A DNA stretch of 8,549 nucleotides from CAZDSS01 sp964508185 (GTDB taxonomy: Bacteria > Pseudomonadota > Alphaproteobacteria > Sphingomonadales > Govanellaceae). Positions 1 to 6,738 of this stretch are shown here, piece by piece (the first letter of the stretch is position 1; the number at the start of each line of letters is the position of its first letter). The notes below the pieces were generated by a model, which did not search any database, was not told the DNA's origin, and saw only the letters and a program-made list of their open reading frames with translations. A program made the translations under genes and the position numbers. The stretch covers positions 1-8,549 of the forward strand of contig CAZDSS010000103.1 of NCBI GenBank assembly GCA_964508185.1. Direction: 5' to 3'.

Positions 1-1
1 C

Positions 2-799
2 CTCGATGCGCTCGAGGATTATGCGGCCATTGCCGAGGAACGGCGGCAGCATCGCCTGAAGATGCTGCTGCTCGCCCGCGAGGTCGCCTTCCTTGCCCGC
101 GCCGGCGCCTTCATCGAAGCGAGCGCGCTCCGCAACCTCGCCGAGTATCGCGACGCGCTGCACATGCCCGTGCCGGGCCGCGAGACCCACTGGCAGACGG
201 CCGACCATGTGGCGCGGGCGCTCACCTTTCTCGCGCTTGCCGAGAAGGACGACGATCCCGGCCGCCATGCGCGCGAGCTGCGCCAGTTCGCGGAGGCGAC
301 CGGCAACATGCGGGCGCGCATCACGGCGGGGCTTCTGGACGCCGTGGTCCTGCGGGCGGAGGGCAAGACGAAGGCTGCGGCGGAATCCCTCGTCGCTGCG
401 GTCGAATGCGGCTATCCGCGCGGTTTTCGGCGCATCTTCCTTGATTTCGGGCGCATGTTCTCGGCGATCGCGGAAGATTCTTTAAGCCTTCGCGGCCTTG
501 CGCCGGCGACCGCCGAAATGATCCGCGCGCTTCTCTCGCGGATCGAGGAAGAGGCCCGGCCCGACGAAGTGGCGCCCTTCTTCCAGGACGGGGCGGAGGA
601 CGACGAGGTCCTGAGCAGCCGCGAGCGGGAGATCGTCCATCTGGTTGCGGCGGGCCTTTCCAGCAAGGAAATCGCGCTGAAGCTCGATCTGGCGCTCGGC
701 ACGGTCAAGACGTACCGGAAGCGCATCCACAGGAAGCTCGGCGCCGTGAGCCGGTCGGACATGATCGCCAAGGCCCGCGCCCAGGGTATCCTCGCCTGA
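2..799 (+). CDS. MalT-like LuxR-family transcriptional regulator, C-terminal part (5' end outside window)
   Basis: The frame is open from the first complete codon at base 2 to TGA at 797-799, giving 265 visible residues. The first internal ATG is at 62, but coding-like sequence (LDALEDYAAIAEERRQ) precedes it without a stop, so the gene begins upstream. Visible residues about 20-180 are helical and alanine/leucine/arginine-rich, resembling the TPR-like sensor region of MalT-type (LAL/STAND) regulators. Visible residues about 203-265 form a full LuxR (GerE-type) DNA-binding domain: LSSREREIVHLVAAGLSSKE, then a recognition helix around GTVKTYRKRIHRKLG. Family members are typically near 900 residues with an N-terminal P-loop ATPase, which would lie outside the window. 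The gene lies directly upstream of, and parallel to, the TonB receptor operon, so it is a plausible regulator of it; that role is inferred. A shorter single-domain LuxR protein starting at 62 is less likely. Confidence 0.9.
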   Translation, partial: LDALEDYAAIAEERRQHRLKMLLLAREVAFLARAGAFIEASALRNLAEYRDALHMPVPGRETHWQTADHVARALTFLALAEKDDDPGRHARELRQFAEATGNMRARITAGLLDAVVLRAEGKTKAAAESLVAAVECGYPRGFRRIFLDFGRMFSAIAEDSLSLRGLAPATAEMIRALLSRIEEEARPDEVAPFFQDGAEDDEVLSSREREIVHLVAAGLSSKEIALKLDLALGTVKTYRKRIHRKLGAVSRSDMIAKARAQGILA

Positions 800-816
800 G
801 GGCGCGCCTTGCGCCC
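800..816 (+). terminator. GC-rich hairpin right after the regulator stop codon (possible terminator stem)
   Basis: GGGCGC (800-805) pairs perfectly with GCGCCC (811-816) around a 5-nt loop, one base after the TGA. No T-run follows directly, so it is not a classical intrinsic terminator by itself. It may protect the 3' end of the regulator mRNA or assist termination together with the larger repeat at 824-895. Confidence 0.35.
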
Positions 817-823
817 GTGCCCT

Positions 824-895
824 CCAAAGGGGGTACAGGGGGCGCGTGCTTGCCATGCCCCCGTCCTCCGCCTGGTAGCCCTGTACCCTCTTTTG
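824..895. repeat. Widely spaced inverted repeat in the intergenic region (operator or terminator candidate)
   Basis: Arm 1 at 824-840 (CCAAAGGGGGTACAGGG) and arm 2 at 879-895 (CCCTGTACCCTCTTTTG) are complementary at 15 of 17 positions, with a perfect 10-bp core (831-840 against 879-888). The spacer is 38 bp. A second small stem, 838-843 (GGGGGC) with 857-862 (GCCCCC), overlaps arm 1 and would compete with the long stem in RNA. Two readings fit. It could be a pair of regulator half-sites between the LuxR-type gene and the TonB receptor gene. Or it could be a terminator whose descending arm ends in a short T-run (TCTTTT, 889-894). The symmetry is directly visible; the function is not. Confidence 0.55.
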
Positions 896-913
896 CGGAC
901 TTTCATGGATCAC

Positions 914-925
914 GGCCCATGGGCC
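914..925. promoter_or_regulatory. Perfect 12-bp palindrome GGCCCATGGGCC upstream of the TonB receptor gene
   Basis: GGCCCATGGGCC is a perfect dyad located 70 bp before the preferred receptor start at 996, a position compatible with an operator or promoter-proximal site. The flanks do not extend the symmetry. In GC-rich DNA a 12-bp palindrome can arise by chance, so the regulatory assignment is tentative. I could not pick a convincing -35/-10 pair in 800-995. Confidence 0.3.
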
Positions 926-983
926 ACAGTGAACATGCCGCCACAGCAACAAAACCAGCGGCGTCAGGGAACACAAAAACATC

Positions 984-989
984 GGGGAG
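984..989 (+). promoter_or_regulatory. Ribosome binding site deciding the TonB receptor start
   Basis: GGGGAG at 984-989 lies 6 nt before ATG 996 but directly abuts ATG 990. Normal Shine-Dalgarno spacing therefore favours ATG 996 (MASHAGLVRN) over ATG 990 (MSMASHAG). Confidence 0.6.
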
Positions 990-995
990 ATGTCC

Positions 996-3149
996 ATGGC
1001 CAGCCATGCCGGATTGGTTCGGAATTCCTTGTTCACCCTGCTCCTCGGCTCCACGGCCGTAAGCGGGGTCGCAGTCCCGGTGCAGGCGGCGCCCGATCAG
1101 GCGCCGGCCGCGCAGAACGTCGCGAGCTTCGAGGAAATCGTCGTCACCTCCCGCCGCCGCGCCGAGCGGCTGCAGGACATTCCCGACGCGGTCACCGCCT
1201 TCACGGGCGATACCATCGAGAACGCGGGCATCTCGACCGTCGCAGACGTCACCAACCTGATGCCGAACCTCAGCATCGTGGAGACCCAGCAGCCCGGCGT
1301 CGAATTCCTCGTCATCCGCGGCATCGGCCAGGCGCGCAACCAGGAGCCGCCTATCGCCATGGTGGTGGATGGCGTCCAGATGAGCAGCTCCTACCAGCTG
1401 ACCCAGGAGCTGTTCGACGTCGAGCGCATCGAGGTGCTCAAGGGTCCGCAAGGCGCCCTGTACGGCCGCAACGCCATCGGCGGCGCCATTAACATCGTCA
1501 CCCGCAAGCCCACCAACGAGTTCGAGGGCAAGATCGTCGGCGGCTACGGCAACGGCGACTTCGTGGAACTGAAGGGCGTGGTGAGCGGCCCCATCATCGA
1601 GGACAAGCTGTTCTTCCGCCTCGCCGGAACTTACGAGGATTTCGACGGACTTATCCGCAACGTCACCCTCAACCGCAAGGTGGACTGGCGCGAGCAGAAG
1701 ACCGTGCGCGCCGAGCTCATGGCGCGGCCCACGGAAAATCTCTCGATCGATCTGCGCGCCTCGTTGCAGTGGCTCGATGCAGGCGCCGCCTATTTCACCT
1801 GGGCCGACAACGCCAATGATTTCACGACGCCCGTCATGTCGGATATCGAAGGCGTCGCCAATCGCGACCTGCAGGAATATTCGATCAAGATCGATTACCA
1901 ATTCCCCGGCGTGACGCTGACGTCGGTCACCGCCTTCGCCAAGACCGAAAGCTTCCTCGACGAGGACCTCGAATACACGCCCATGCCCATCATCCGGGCG
2001 ACCCAGGGTCTCGACTTCAAGTCCTGGAGCCAGGAATTGCGCCTCACGTCCTCATCCGACAGCGCCTTCCGCTGGATGGTCGGCGCCTATTATCTCGACG
2101 TGAGCCGCGATCTCGCGACCGACGTCTTCGTCGATTTCGGGAACTATATCGGCTTCCTGACCAATCGCGCGCTCAACGTCAATCCGCCGTGGGAAGGGCT
2201 CAATCCCGTTGGCAACTACGCGCCCCTGTCCAGCACCCTTGCGGCGGACGACGACAAGTCGTGGTCGGGCTTCGGCCAGATCAACTACGACATCACCGAC
2301 CGCCTCGAACTGACCCTCGCGCTTCGCTATGACATGAACGAGAAGCGTCAGGCGGGGATCGAAGGCCGCGACTTCGATCTCTGGCAGCCCAAGGCGTCGC
2401 TCGCCTACAAGGTGACGGATGACGCCATGATCTATGCGACCGCCGCGCGCGGCTTCCGCTCCGGCGGCTTCAATCCGAGCCCCACCTTCGGCCGCGTCTT
2501 CGGCGCCGAGAAGACCACCAACATCGAGCTCGGCTTCAAGAGCGCCTGGGCGGAAAACCGGCTGATGCTGAACGGCGCCGCCTTCTACACCAAGTATGAC
2601 GATCGCCAGGAATATGTGCTGATCGCGGAAGAGGCGACGCAGGCCCTCATCAACATTCCGAAGTCGCGCATCCTGGGCTTCGAGCTCGAGGCGGCGGCGC
2701 GGCCCGTCGAGGGGCTCGAGCTGCAGGCGGCGTTCGGCTACATCGACAGCTCCATCCGCCGCTTCGACGGCGCGCTCTACAACCTGCCCGTCGTCGATTA
2801 CAAGGGCAACCAGCTGCCCTTCGTCTATGGCTGGAACTACGTGCTGTCGGCGCAATACAGCCTGCCGGTGGTCGCCGACTTCAATCTCGTGACCCGCGTC
2901 GATTATTCCGGCAAGGGCGACATGTACTGGCATATCGACAATCTGGACAAGCAGAAGCCGGTCCATCTCGTGAACGCCCGGATCGCGCTGGAGAACGATC
3001 ACTACCAGCTCATGTTCTACGCCGAGAACCTGTTCAAGGAAAAATACGTCCACGAATTCGTGGCCATGGAATGGTCCGGCGCCTTCAACGACGTGAAGTA
3101 TCCCGGCACGCCCCGCCGCTACGGCATCCGCGGCACGGTGCGCTTCTGA
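996..3149 (+). CDS. TonB-dependent outer-membrane receptor
   Basis: Predicted 717-residue outer-membrane transporter that would import a scarce or bulky ligand using energy passed from TonB-ExbB-ExbD. From ATG 996 the N-terminus is a signal peptide: a short basic start, the hydrophobic stretch SLFTLLLGSTAVSGVAVPV, and a probable cleavage after VQA near residue 31. A TonB box (EEIVVTS) sits at residues 46-52. The plug domain spans about 60-170, with LQDIPDAVTAFTGDTIENAG, IRGIGQ, VVDGV, and the conserved VERIEVLKGPQGALYGRNA / GGAINIVTRKP signature. The rest is beta-barrel, ending in the typical terminal aromatic strand YGIRGTVRF. Length matches the family (about 700-800). It lacks the N-terminal signalling domain of FecA-type transducers. 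The Rieske gene begins 29 bp downstream, so its ligand is probably the substrate of the enzymes that follow rather than an iron chelate; a siderophore role cannot be excluded. An alternative start at 990 adds two residues. Confidence 0.93.
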   Translation: MASHAGLVRNSLFTLLLGSTAVSGVAVPVQAAPDQAPAAQNVASFEEIVVTSRRRAERLQDIPDAVTAFTGDTIENAGISTVADVTNLMPNLSIVETQQPGVEFLVIRGIGQARNQEPPIAMVVDGVQMSSSYQLTQELFDVERIEVLKGPQGALYGRNAIGGAINIVTRKPTNEFEGKIVGGYGNGDFVELKGVVSGPIIEDKLFFRLAGTYEDFDGLIRNVTLNRKVDWREQKTVRAELMARPTENLSIDLRASLQWLDAGAAYFTWADNANDFTTPVMSDIEGVANRDLQEYSIKIDYQFPGVTLTSVTAFAKTESFLDEDLEYTPMPIIRATQGLDFKSWSQELRLTSSSDSAFRWMVGAYYLDVSRDLATDVFVDFGNYIGFLTNRALNVNPPWEGLNPVGNYAPLSSTLAADDDKSWSGFGQINYDITDRLELTLALRYDMNEKRQAGIEGRDFDLWQPKASLAYKVTDDAMIYATAARGFRSGGFNPSPTFGRVFGAEKTTNIELGFKSAWAENRLMLNGAAFYTKYDDRQEYVLIAEEATQALINIPKSRILGFELEAAARPVEGLELQAAFGYIDSSIRRFDGALYNLPVVDYKGNQLPFVYGWNYVLSAQYSLPVVADFNLVTRVDYSGKGDMYWHIDNLDKQKPVHLVNARIALENDHYQLMFYAENLFKEKYVHEFVAMEWSGAFNDVKYPGTPRRYGIRGTVRF

Positions 3150-3178
3150 TCCGGGACGTTACACAGACGAGGTAAATC

Positions 3179-4198
3179 ATGGTCAAGACAGCGGAGCGGA
3201 AAGCCGAGGCGGCGACGCGCAACAGACGGGTGATCGACGTGCCCCATGAGGGCGAGGGCGGCGTCTTCAGCGAGTCCTGGTTCCCCATCTGTTTGTCGGA
3301 GGAAGTGAAGCCGGGCGAGATCATCGGCCGCGACTTCCTGGACGGGCGGGTCATCGTCTTCCGCGGCGAGGACGGCAAGGCCTATGTCAAGACCGCCTAT
3401 TGCCCCCATGTGGGCGCCGATCTGTCGGTCGGCAAGATCGTTGGCAACAACGTGCAATGCGCGTTCCACCGCTGGGAATACAACACGGAAGGGCGCTGCG
3501 TGCGCACCGGGATCGGCGATCCGCCGCCGCCGAACGTGCGCCTCTTCAATTTCCCGACCGCCGAGAAGTTCGGCATCATCTGGGCCTTCAACGGCAAGAA
3601 GCCGCACTGGGAGCTGCCCGATTTCGAAAAGCCGACGGAAAAGCTCGCCTGGCGCGCCATGCATGCGGATCTCTACAACTGCGATCCCTGGATCTTCGCC
3701 GCCAACACGCCCGACATGCAGCACATCAAGGTGGTGCACGGCGTCAAGTTCAAGCACGACGATCCGCACAAGATCGTCGACTGGAGCGACTGGGGCTTCA
3801 GCTATTCGATCCATGCGGAGCATGGGCAGGGCCCGGAAATCCATTGGCGCGTCGGCATTCTCGGCACCAGCTTCTACATGCAGCAGGGGCCGGTGAACGG
3901 CGAATGGCTCGGCGTCTATGCCGGCTTCTCCTTGCCGCGGCCGGGAACGCACCGGCAGTTCCTCGCGATCGTGGTGGAGCGGAGCGACGGCACGCCCGAG
4001 GGCGACGCGCGCGAGAAGCGCATGCTCGATCTCGGGACCGAGCTTCTCACCATCACCGCGGCCGAGGACAAGCCCATTCTGGACACCATCCACTACAAGC
4101 CGCGCACGCTCACCAAGGGGGACCGGACGCTGGCGCGCTATCTGGATTTCCTGCGCAACTATCCGCGCTCCCACCATTCCGGCGATCTCATCAAGTAA
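3179..4198 (+). CDS. Rieske [2Fe-2S] non-heme iron oxygenase, alpha-subunit type (KshA-like architecture)
   Basis: This 339-residue protein is the terminal oxygenase of a Rieske system, which uses O2 and electrons from a ferredoxin or reductase to hydroxylate a substrate. The Rieske domain spans about residues 33-145, with cluster ligands C75-x-H77 and C94-x2-H97 in CPHVG and CAFHRWEY. The catalytic domain carries the bridging and iron-binding motif NTPDMQHIKVVHG: D179, H182 and H187 in D-x2-H-x4-H spacing. The third, carboxylate ligand is probably D297 in AAEDKPILDTIHYKPR, by analogy with the QD position in 3-ketosteroid 9-alpha-hydroxylase KshA. The WFP..LSEEVKPGE start and the C-terminal KPRTLTKGD....YLDFLRNYP region also recall KshA. 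Start ATG 3179 has GAGGT at 3169-3173, spacing 5 nt. An oddity is CAFHRWEY in place of the usual CPFHGWxY. A steroid or terpenoid-like substrate is a guess from this resemblance. No reductase partner is present in the window. Confidence 0.9.
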   Translation: MVKTAERKAEAATRNRRVIDVPHEGEGGVFSESWFPICLSEEVKPGEIIGRDFLDGRVIVFRGEDGKAYVKTAYCPHVGADLSVGKIVGNNVQCAFHRWEYNTEGRCVRTGIGDPPPPNVRLFNFPTAEKFGIIWAFNGKKPHWELPDFEKPTEKLAWRAMHADLYNCDPWIFAANTPDMQHIKVVHGVKFKHDDPHKIVDWSDWGFSYSIHAEHGQGPEIHWRVGILGTSFYMQQGPVNGEWLGVYAGFSLPRPGTHRQFLAIVVERSDGTPEGDAREKRMLDLGTELLTITAAEDKPILDTIHYKPRTLTKGDRTLARYLDFLRNYPRSHHSGDLIK

Positions 4199-4209
4199 GG
4201 AGAATATTC

Positions 4210-4602
4210 ATGTCCGACAATGCACTCGAGAGCGAAGTGAAGGCGGAGATCCGCCGCCGCTCCGACAATTTCGAACGCTTCTTCCGCAACGGCCAGGCGG
4301 CGGAGCTGGTTGCCGACTATTACGTGGACGAGCCCCTGATGTCGGCGCCCGACATGCCGCTTCTCCGCTCCCGCGCCGAGATCCAGAAGGTATTCGAAGG
4401 CCTGGTGCAGCAGTTCGCCGAGTCGCGGCTCTTCAACGAGATCGTGCGCGTCTCGGGCGACCGCGCCTATGAGCTCGGCCGCTGCGAGATCGTGGGCAAG
4501 GACGGCAGCCAGTCCGACTGCCGCTATCTCATCGTCTGGCGCAAGGCCGCCGACGGCTGGCGGGTCGAGACCGACTTCTTCGCCTTCGGCAAGCTGTTCT
4601 GA
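4210..4602 (+). CDS. NTF2-like (SnoaL/DUF4440-type) small protein
   Basis: A 130-residue protein whose pattern fits the NTF2-like cone-shaped fold: N-terminal helices with RRRSDNFERFFRNGQAAELV, a short segment YYVDEPLMSAPD, a helix with the R-x-EIQKVFEGLVQQF signature, then beta strands YELGRCEIV, CRYLIVWRKAADGWRVETD. The WRK..DGWRVETDFF ending is typical of SnoaL/DUF4440 relatives. The start is supported by TAAGGAG overlapping the Rieske stop codon (4196-4202), with ATG 7 nt after GGAG. The gene begins 11 bp after the Rieske gene, implying co-translation. Family members act as isomerases, cyclases, dehydratases or accessory proteins. Beta subunits of many Rieske dioxygenases also have this fold, though they are usually longer (about 160-190 residues). 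No catalytic residues can be assigned with confidence, so the exact role is unknown. Confidence 0.85.
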   Translation: MSDNALESEVKAEIRRRSDNFERFFRNGQAAELVADYYVDEPLMSAPDMPLLRSRAEIQKVFEGLVQQFAESRLFNEIVRVSGDRAYELGRCEIVGKDGSQSDCRYLIVWRKAADGWRVETDFFAFGKLF

Positions 4603-4617
4603 GAGGGCATGGGACAG

Positions 4618-5307
4618 ATGGCAAAGCGCGTTCTTTTCGCACTCACCTCGCAGACCGACATGGGCGGCGGGGCGAAGACGGGCAGCTGGCTCGAGGAGCT
4701 GGCGGCGTCCTACTACACGCTCGTGGACAAGGGCGTGGCCGTCGATCTCGCCTCGGTCAACGGGGGCGACGCCCCCATCGACCCCGCGAGCCTCGAGGAA
4801 CCCTGGATTACCGACAACGGCCGTCGCTTCCTCAAGGATGACGCCGCCATGGCCAAGCTGCGGAACAGCCTGAAGCTTTCGGACGTGAAGGCGGCGGATT
4901 ATGACGCCGTCTACATGATCGGCGGCGCCGGCACCGCCTGGGACTTCCCGGACAATGCGGCGCTTGGGGCAATCATGGCCGACATCGACGGGCGCGGCGG
5001 CGTGGTCGCCGGGGTGTGTCATGGTGTCTGCGGCTTCCTCAACAAGCGCGACGGCAAGGCCTTCGGCGCGGGCCGCAAGTTGACTGCCATTTCCGACCGC
5101 GAGGACGAGATGGCAGGCTTCGACAAGCTCGTGCCGCTCCTGCCCGAGCGCACGCTGCGCGCCGCCGGGGCCGAGGTCGTCTGCGGCGCGCCGTTCGAGG
5201 CCCATGTGGTGGTGGACGGCAATTACGTGACCGGGCAGAATCCGGCATCCGCCGCCGGCGTGGCGGAGGCCATATTGCAACAGCTCGGGGCGCTGATCCG
5301 AACCTGA
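4618..5307 (+). CDS. DJ-1/PfpI (class I glutamine amidotransferase-like) family protein
   Basis: A 229-residue protein of the DJ-1/PfpI superfamily, closest in pattern to Hsp31-like/PfpI proteins: an N-terminal beta strand KRVLFALTS, then KTGSWLEELAASYY carrying the conserved glutamate (E26 or E27), ASVNGG..PIDPASL, the nucleophile-elbow segment AGVCHGVCGF with C134-H135, and the C-terminal GNYVTGQNPASA. Relatives include glyoxalase III/deglycase-type enzymes, isocyanide hydratases and chaperones. The reaction here cannot be read out. An unusual point is MIGGAGTAWDFPDN, where many relatives have GGHG, so the oxyanion-side histidine is lost. The start is uncertain. ATG 4609 (MGQMAKR) follows the upstream stop by 6 bp, but its GAGGG (4603-4607) is only 1 nt away. 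ATG 4618 (MAKRVLF) is better spaced from that site and matches where homologous strands begin. It may detoxify or hydrate a reactive intermediate made by its neighbours (inference). Confidence 0.88.
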   Translation: MAKRVLFALTSQTDMGGGAKTGSWLEELAASYYTLVDKGVAVDLASVNGGDAPIDPASLEEPWITDNGRRFLKDDAAMAKLRNSLKLSDVKAADYDAVYMIGGAGTAWDFPDNAALGAIMADIDGRGGVVAGVCHGVCGFLNKRDGKAFGAGRKLTAISDREDEMAGFDKLVPLLPERTLRAAGAEVVCGAPFEAHVVVDGNYVTGQNPASAAGVAEAILQQLGALIRT

Positions 5308-5322
5308 GGGGAGGGCCGGACG

Positions 5323-6738
5323 ATGAAGCCACCAAAATTCGCTTACATCCGTCCGGCCAGCCTTGATGACGCCTGCCGCATCCTCGCCCGCGCCCATGAT
5401 GCGGGGGAGGAGGTCAAATGCCTCGCGGGCGGGCAGACATTGCTGCCCGTCCTCAATCTGCGTCTTGCCGAGCCCCGGGGGCTCGTCGATCTTTCGGCCA
5501 TTCCCGATCTTTCCTACATCCGCCGCGAGCGCGAGGCGCTCGTCGTCGGCGCCATGACGCGCCATGCGGAGATCGAACATTCCCCCGTCGTCGCGGAATG
5601 CCTGCCGCTTCTCGGCCGCGCCGCGCAGGCGATCGCCCACATGACCGTGCGCAATCGCGGCACCATGGGGGGAAGCCTCGCCCATGCGGATCCCGCCGCG
5701 GAATGGCCGCTCTGCACCGTGGCACTGGACGCGCGCATCACGCTCCTGAGCGTGCGGGGCAAGCGCCAGGTCGCCGCACGGGATTTCTTCCGCGGTCCGC
5801 TCGTTACCGACATCGCGCCGGACGAGATCCTGACGGAGATCGCATTCCCCCTGCCGCGCCGCCCCCAGTCCTTCGGCTTCCAGGAATTCGCCCGCAGGGC
5901 AGGGGCGTTTGCCATCGCTCTTGCGGCCTGCACGATCGAATGGGATGGTGATCGCATCGCGGCGGCCAGCATCGCGCTTGGCGGGGTTCATGACCGGCCG
6001 CTCTTTGCGGCGGATGCTTCCGCCATGCTCGTGGGCCGCGCGCCGGACGACGAGCTGTTCCGTGCCGCCGCAAAGGCTGCGGCGGCCGCGACGAGCCCCG
6101 TCTCCGACGTTCACGGCAGCGCCGCCTACCGCCGGCATCTGGCCGAGGTGCTGACCTTCCGCGCGCTTCGGCAGGCGGCGGCGCGCGACACAGATCATGC
6201 GACATCTGCGCCACGCCCGCCGCGCCGTGTCGCAAAGCCGGTGACCGAAAGTGCGGCGGAAACGCAGCGCATCCGCTTCACGCTCAACGGGCGGGAAGTG
6301 GAGGCTGAGGTGCCGGTGCGCAGGCTGCTCGCCGATTTCCTGCGGCAGGATCTGGGGCTCGTCGGCACGCGCATCGGCTGCGAACATGGCGTCTGCGGCG
6401 CCTGCACGGTGCTGATCGACAGGGAAAGCGTGCGGTCCTGCCTGACGCTCGCGGTGCAGGCGGACGGGGCGGAGGTCACGACGCTCGAAGGCCTCGGGCC
6501 GGACGGCGCGATGCATCCCCTGCAGCAGGCCTTCTGGGATCATCATGCCATGCAATGCGGCTATTGCACCTCGGGCATCCTGATGACGGCATGGGATCTT
6601 CTGGACAAGAAGCCTGATGCGGACGAGGCGGCGGTGCGTCATGCCCTCTCGGGCAATCTTTGCCGCTGCACCGGCTATGCCAACATGGTGCGGGCGGTGA
6701 CCGCGGTGGCGGAGGGCGCGAAGCATGAACCGGCCTGA
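5323..6738 (+). CDS. Fused FAD and double [2Fe-2S] subunit of a xanthine-oxidase-family molybdenum hydroxylase (CoxM-CoxS-type fusion)
   Basis: This 471-residue protein would carry electrons from the molybdenum centre of the next gene's product to an acceptor. Residues about 1-285 form the FAD-binding domain of molybdopterin dehydrogenases (CoxM type), with AGGQTLLPVLNLRL (35-48) and the pyrophosphate-binding TVRNRGTMGGSLAHADP (108-124). An alanine/proline/arginine-rich linker covers about 286-314. Residues about 315-471 form a CoxS-like unit: a plant-type ferredoxin cluster with C353, C358, C361 and C373 (GCEHGVCGACTV), then the helical second-cluster domain with C412, C415, C447 and C449 (CGYCTSG, CRCTGY). 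All eight cluster cysteines are present. The usual arrangement is two separate proteins, or FeS before FAD as in XdhA; here FAD precedes FeS in one chain. The strong GGGGAGGG (5308-5315) supports ATG 5323. The frame is continuous through the junction, so this is a true fusion and not two adjacent genes. Confidence 0.92.
   Translation: MKPPKFAYIRPASLDDACRILARAHDAGEEVKCLAGGQTLLPVLNLRLAEPRGLVDLSAIPDLSYIRREREALVVGAMTRHAEIEHSPVVAECLPLLGRAAQAIAHMTVRNRGTMGGSLAHADPAAEWPLCTVALDARITLLSVRGKRQVAARDFFRGPLVTDIAPDEILTEIAFPLPRRPQSFGFQEFARRAGAFAIALAACTIEWDGDRIAAASIALGGVHDRPLFAADASAMLVGRAPDDELFRAAAKAAAAATSPVSDVHGSAAYRRHLAEVLTFRALRQAAARDTDHATSAPRPPRRVAKPVTESAAETQRIRFTLNGREVEAEVPVRRLLADFLRQDLGLVGTRIGCEHGVCGACTVLIDRESVRSCLTLAVQADGAEVTTLEGLGPDGAMHPLQQAFWDHHAMQCGYCTSGILMTAWDLLDKKPDADEAAVRHALSGNLCRCTGYANMVRAVTAVAEGAKHEPA

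Noticed and set aside
850..878. Possible promoter with TTGCCA (850-855) as -35 and TGGTAG (873-878) as -10
   Set aside because: The -35 and 17-bp spacing look acceptable, but the -10 matches the consensus at only two of six positions, so it is not reported as a promoter.
809..1492. Plus-strand open frames crossing the intergenic gap (809-1492 and 817-1062)
   Set aside because: No good ribosome binding site or recognisable domain; most of the length overlaps the receptor gene out of frame, and the intergenic part contains the inverted repeats.
3400..4602. A 400-codon plus-strand frame covering much of the Rieske gene in another frame and ending with the NTF2-like protein
   Set aside because: The part before 4210 is an out-of-frame shadow of the Rieske gene. 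Only the segment from ATG 4210, with its own ribosome binding site, is the real gene.
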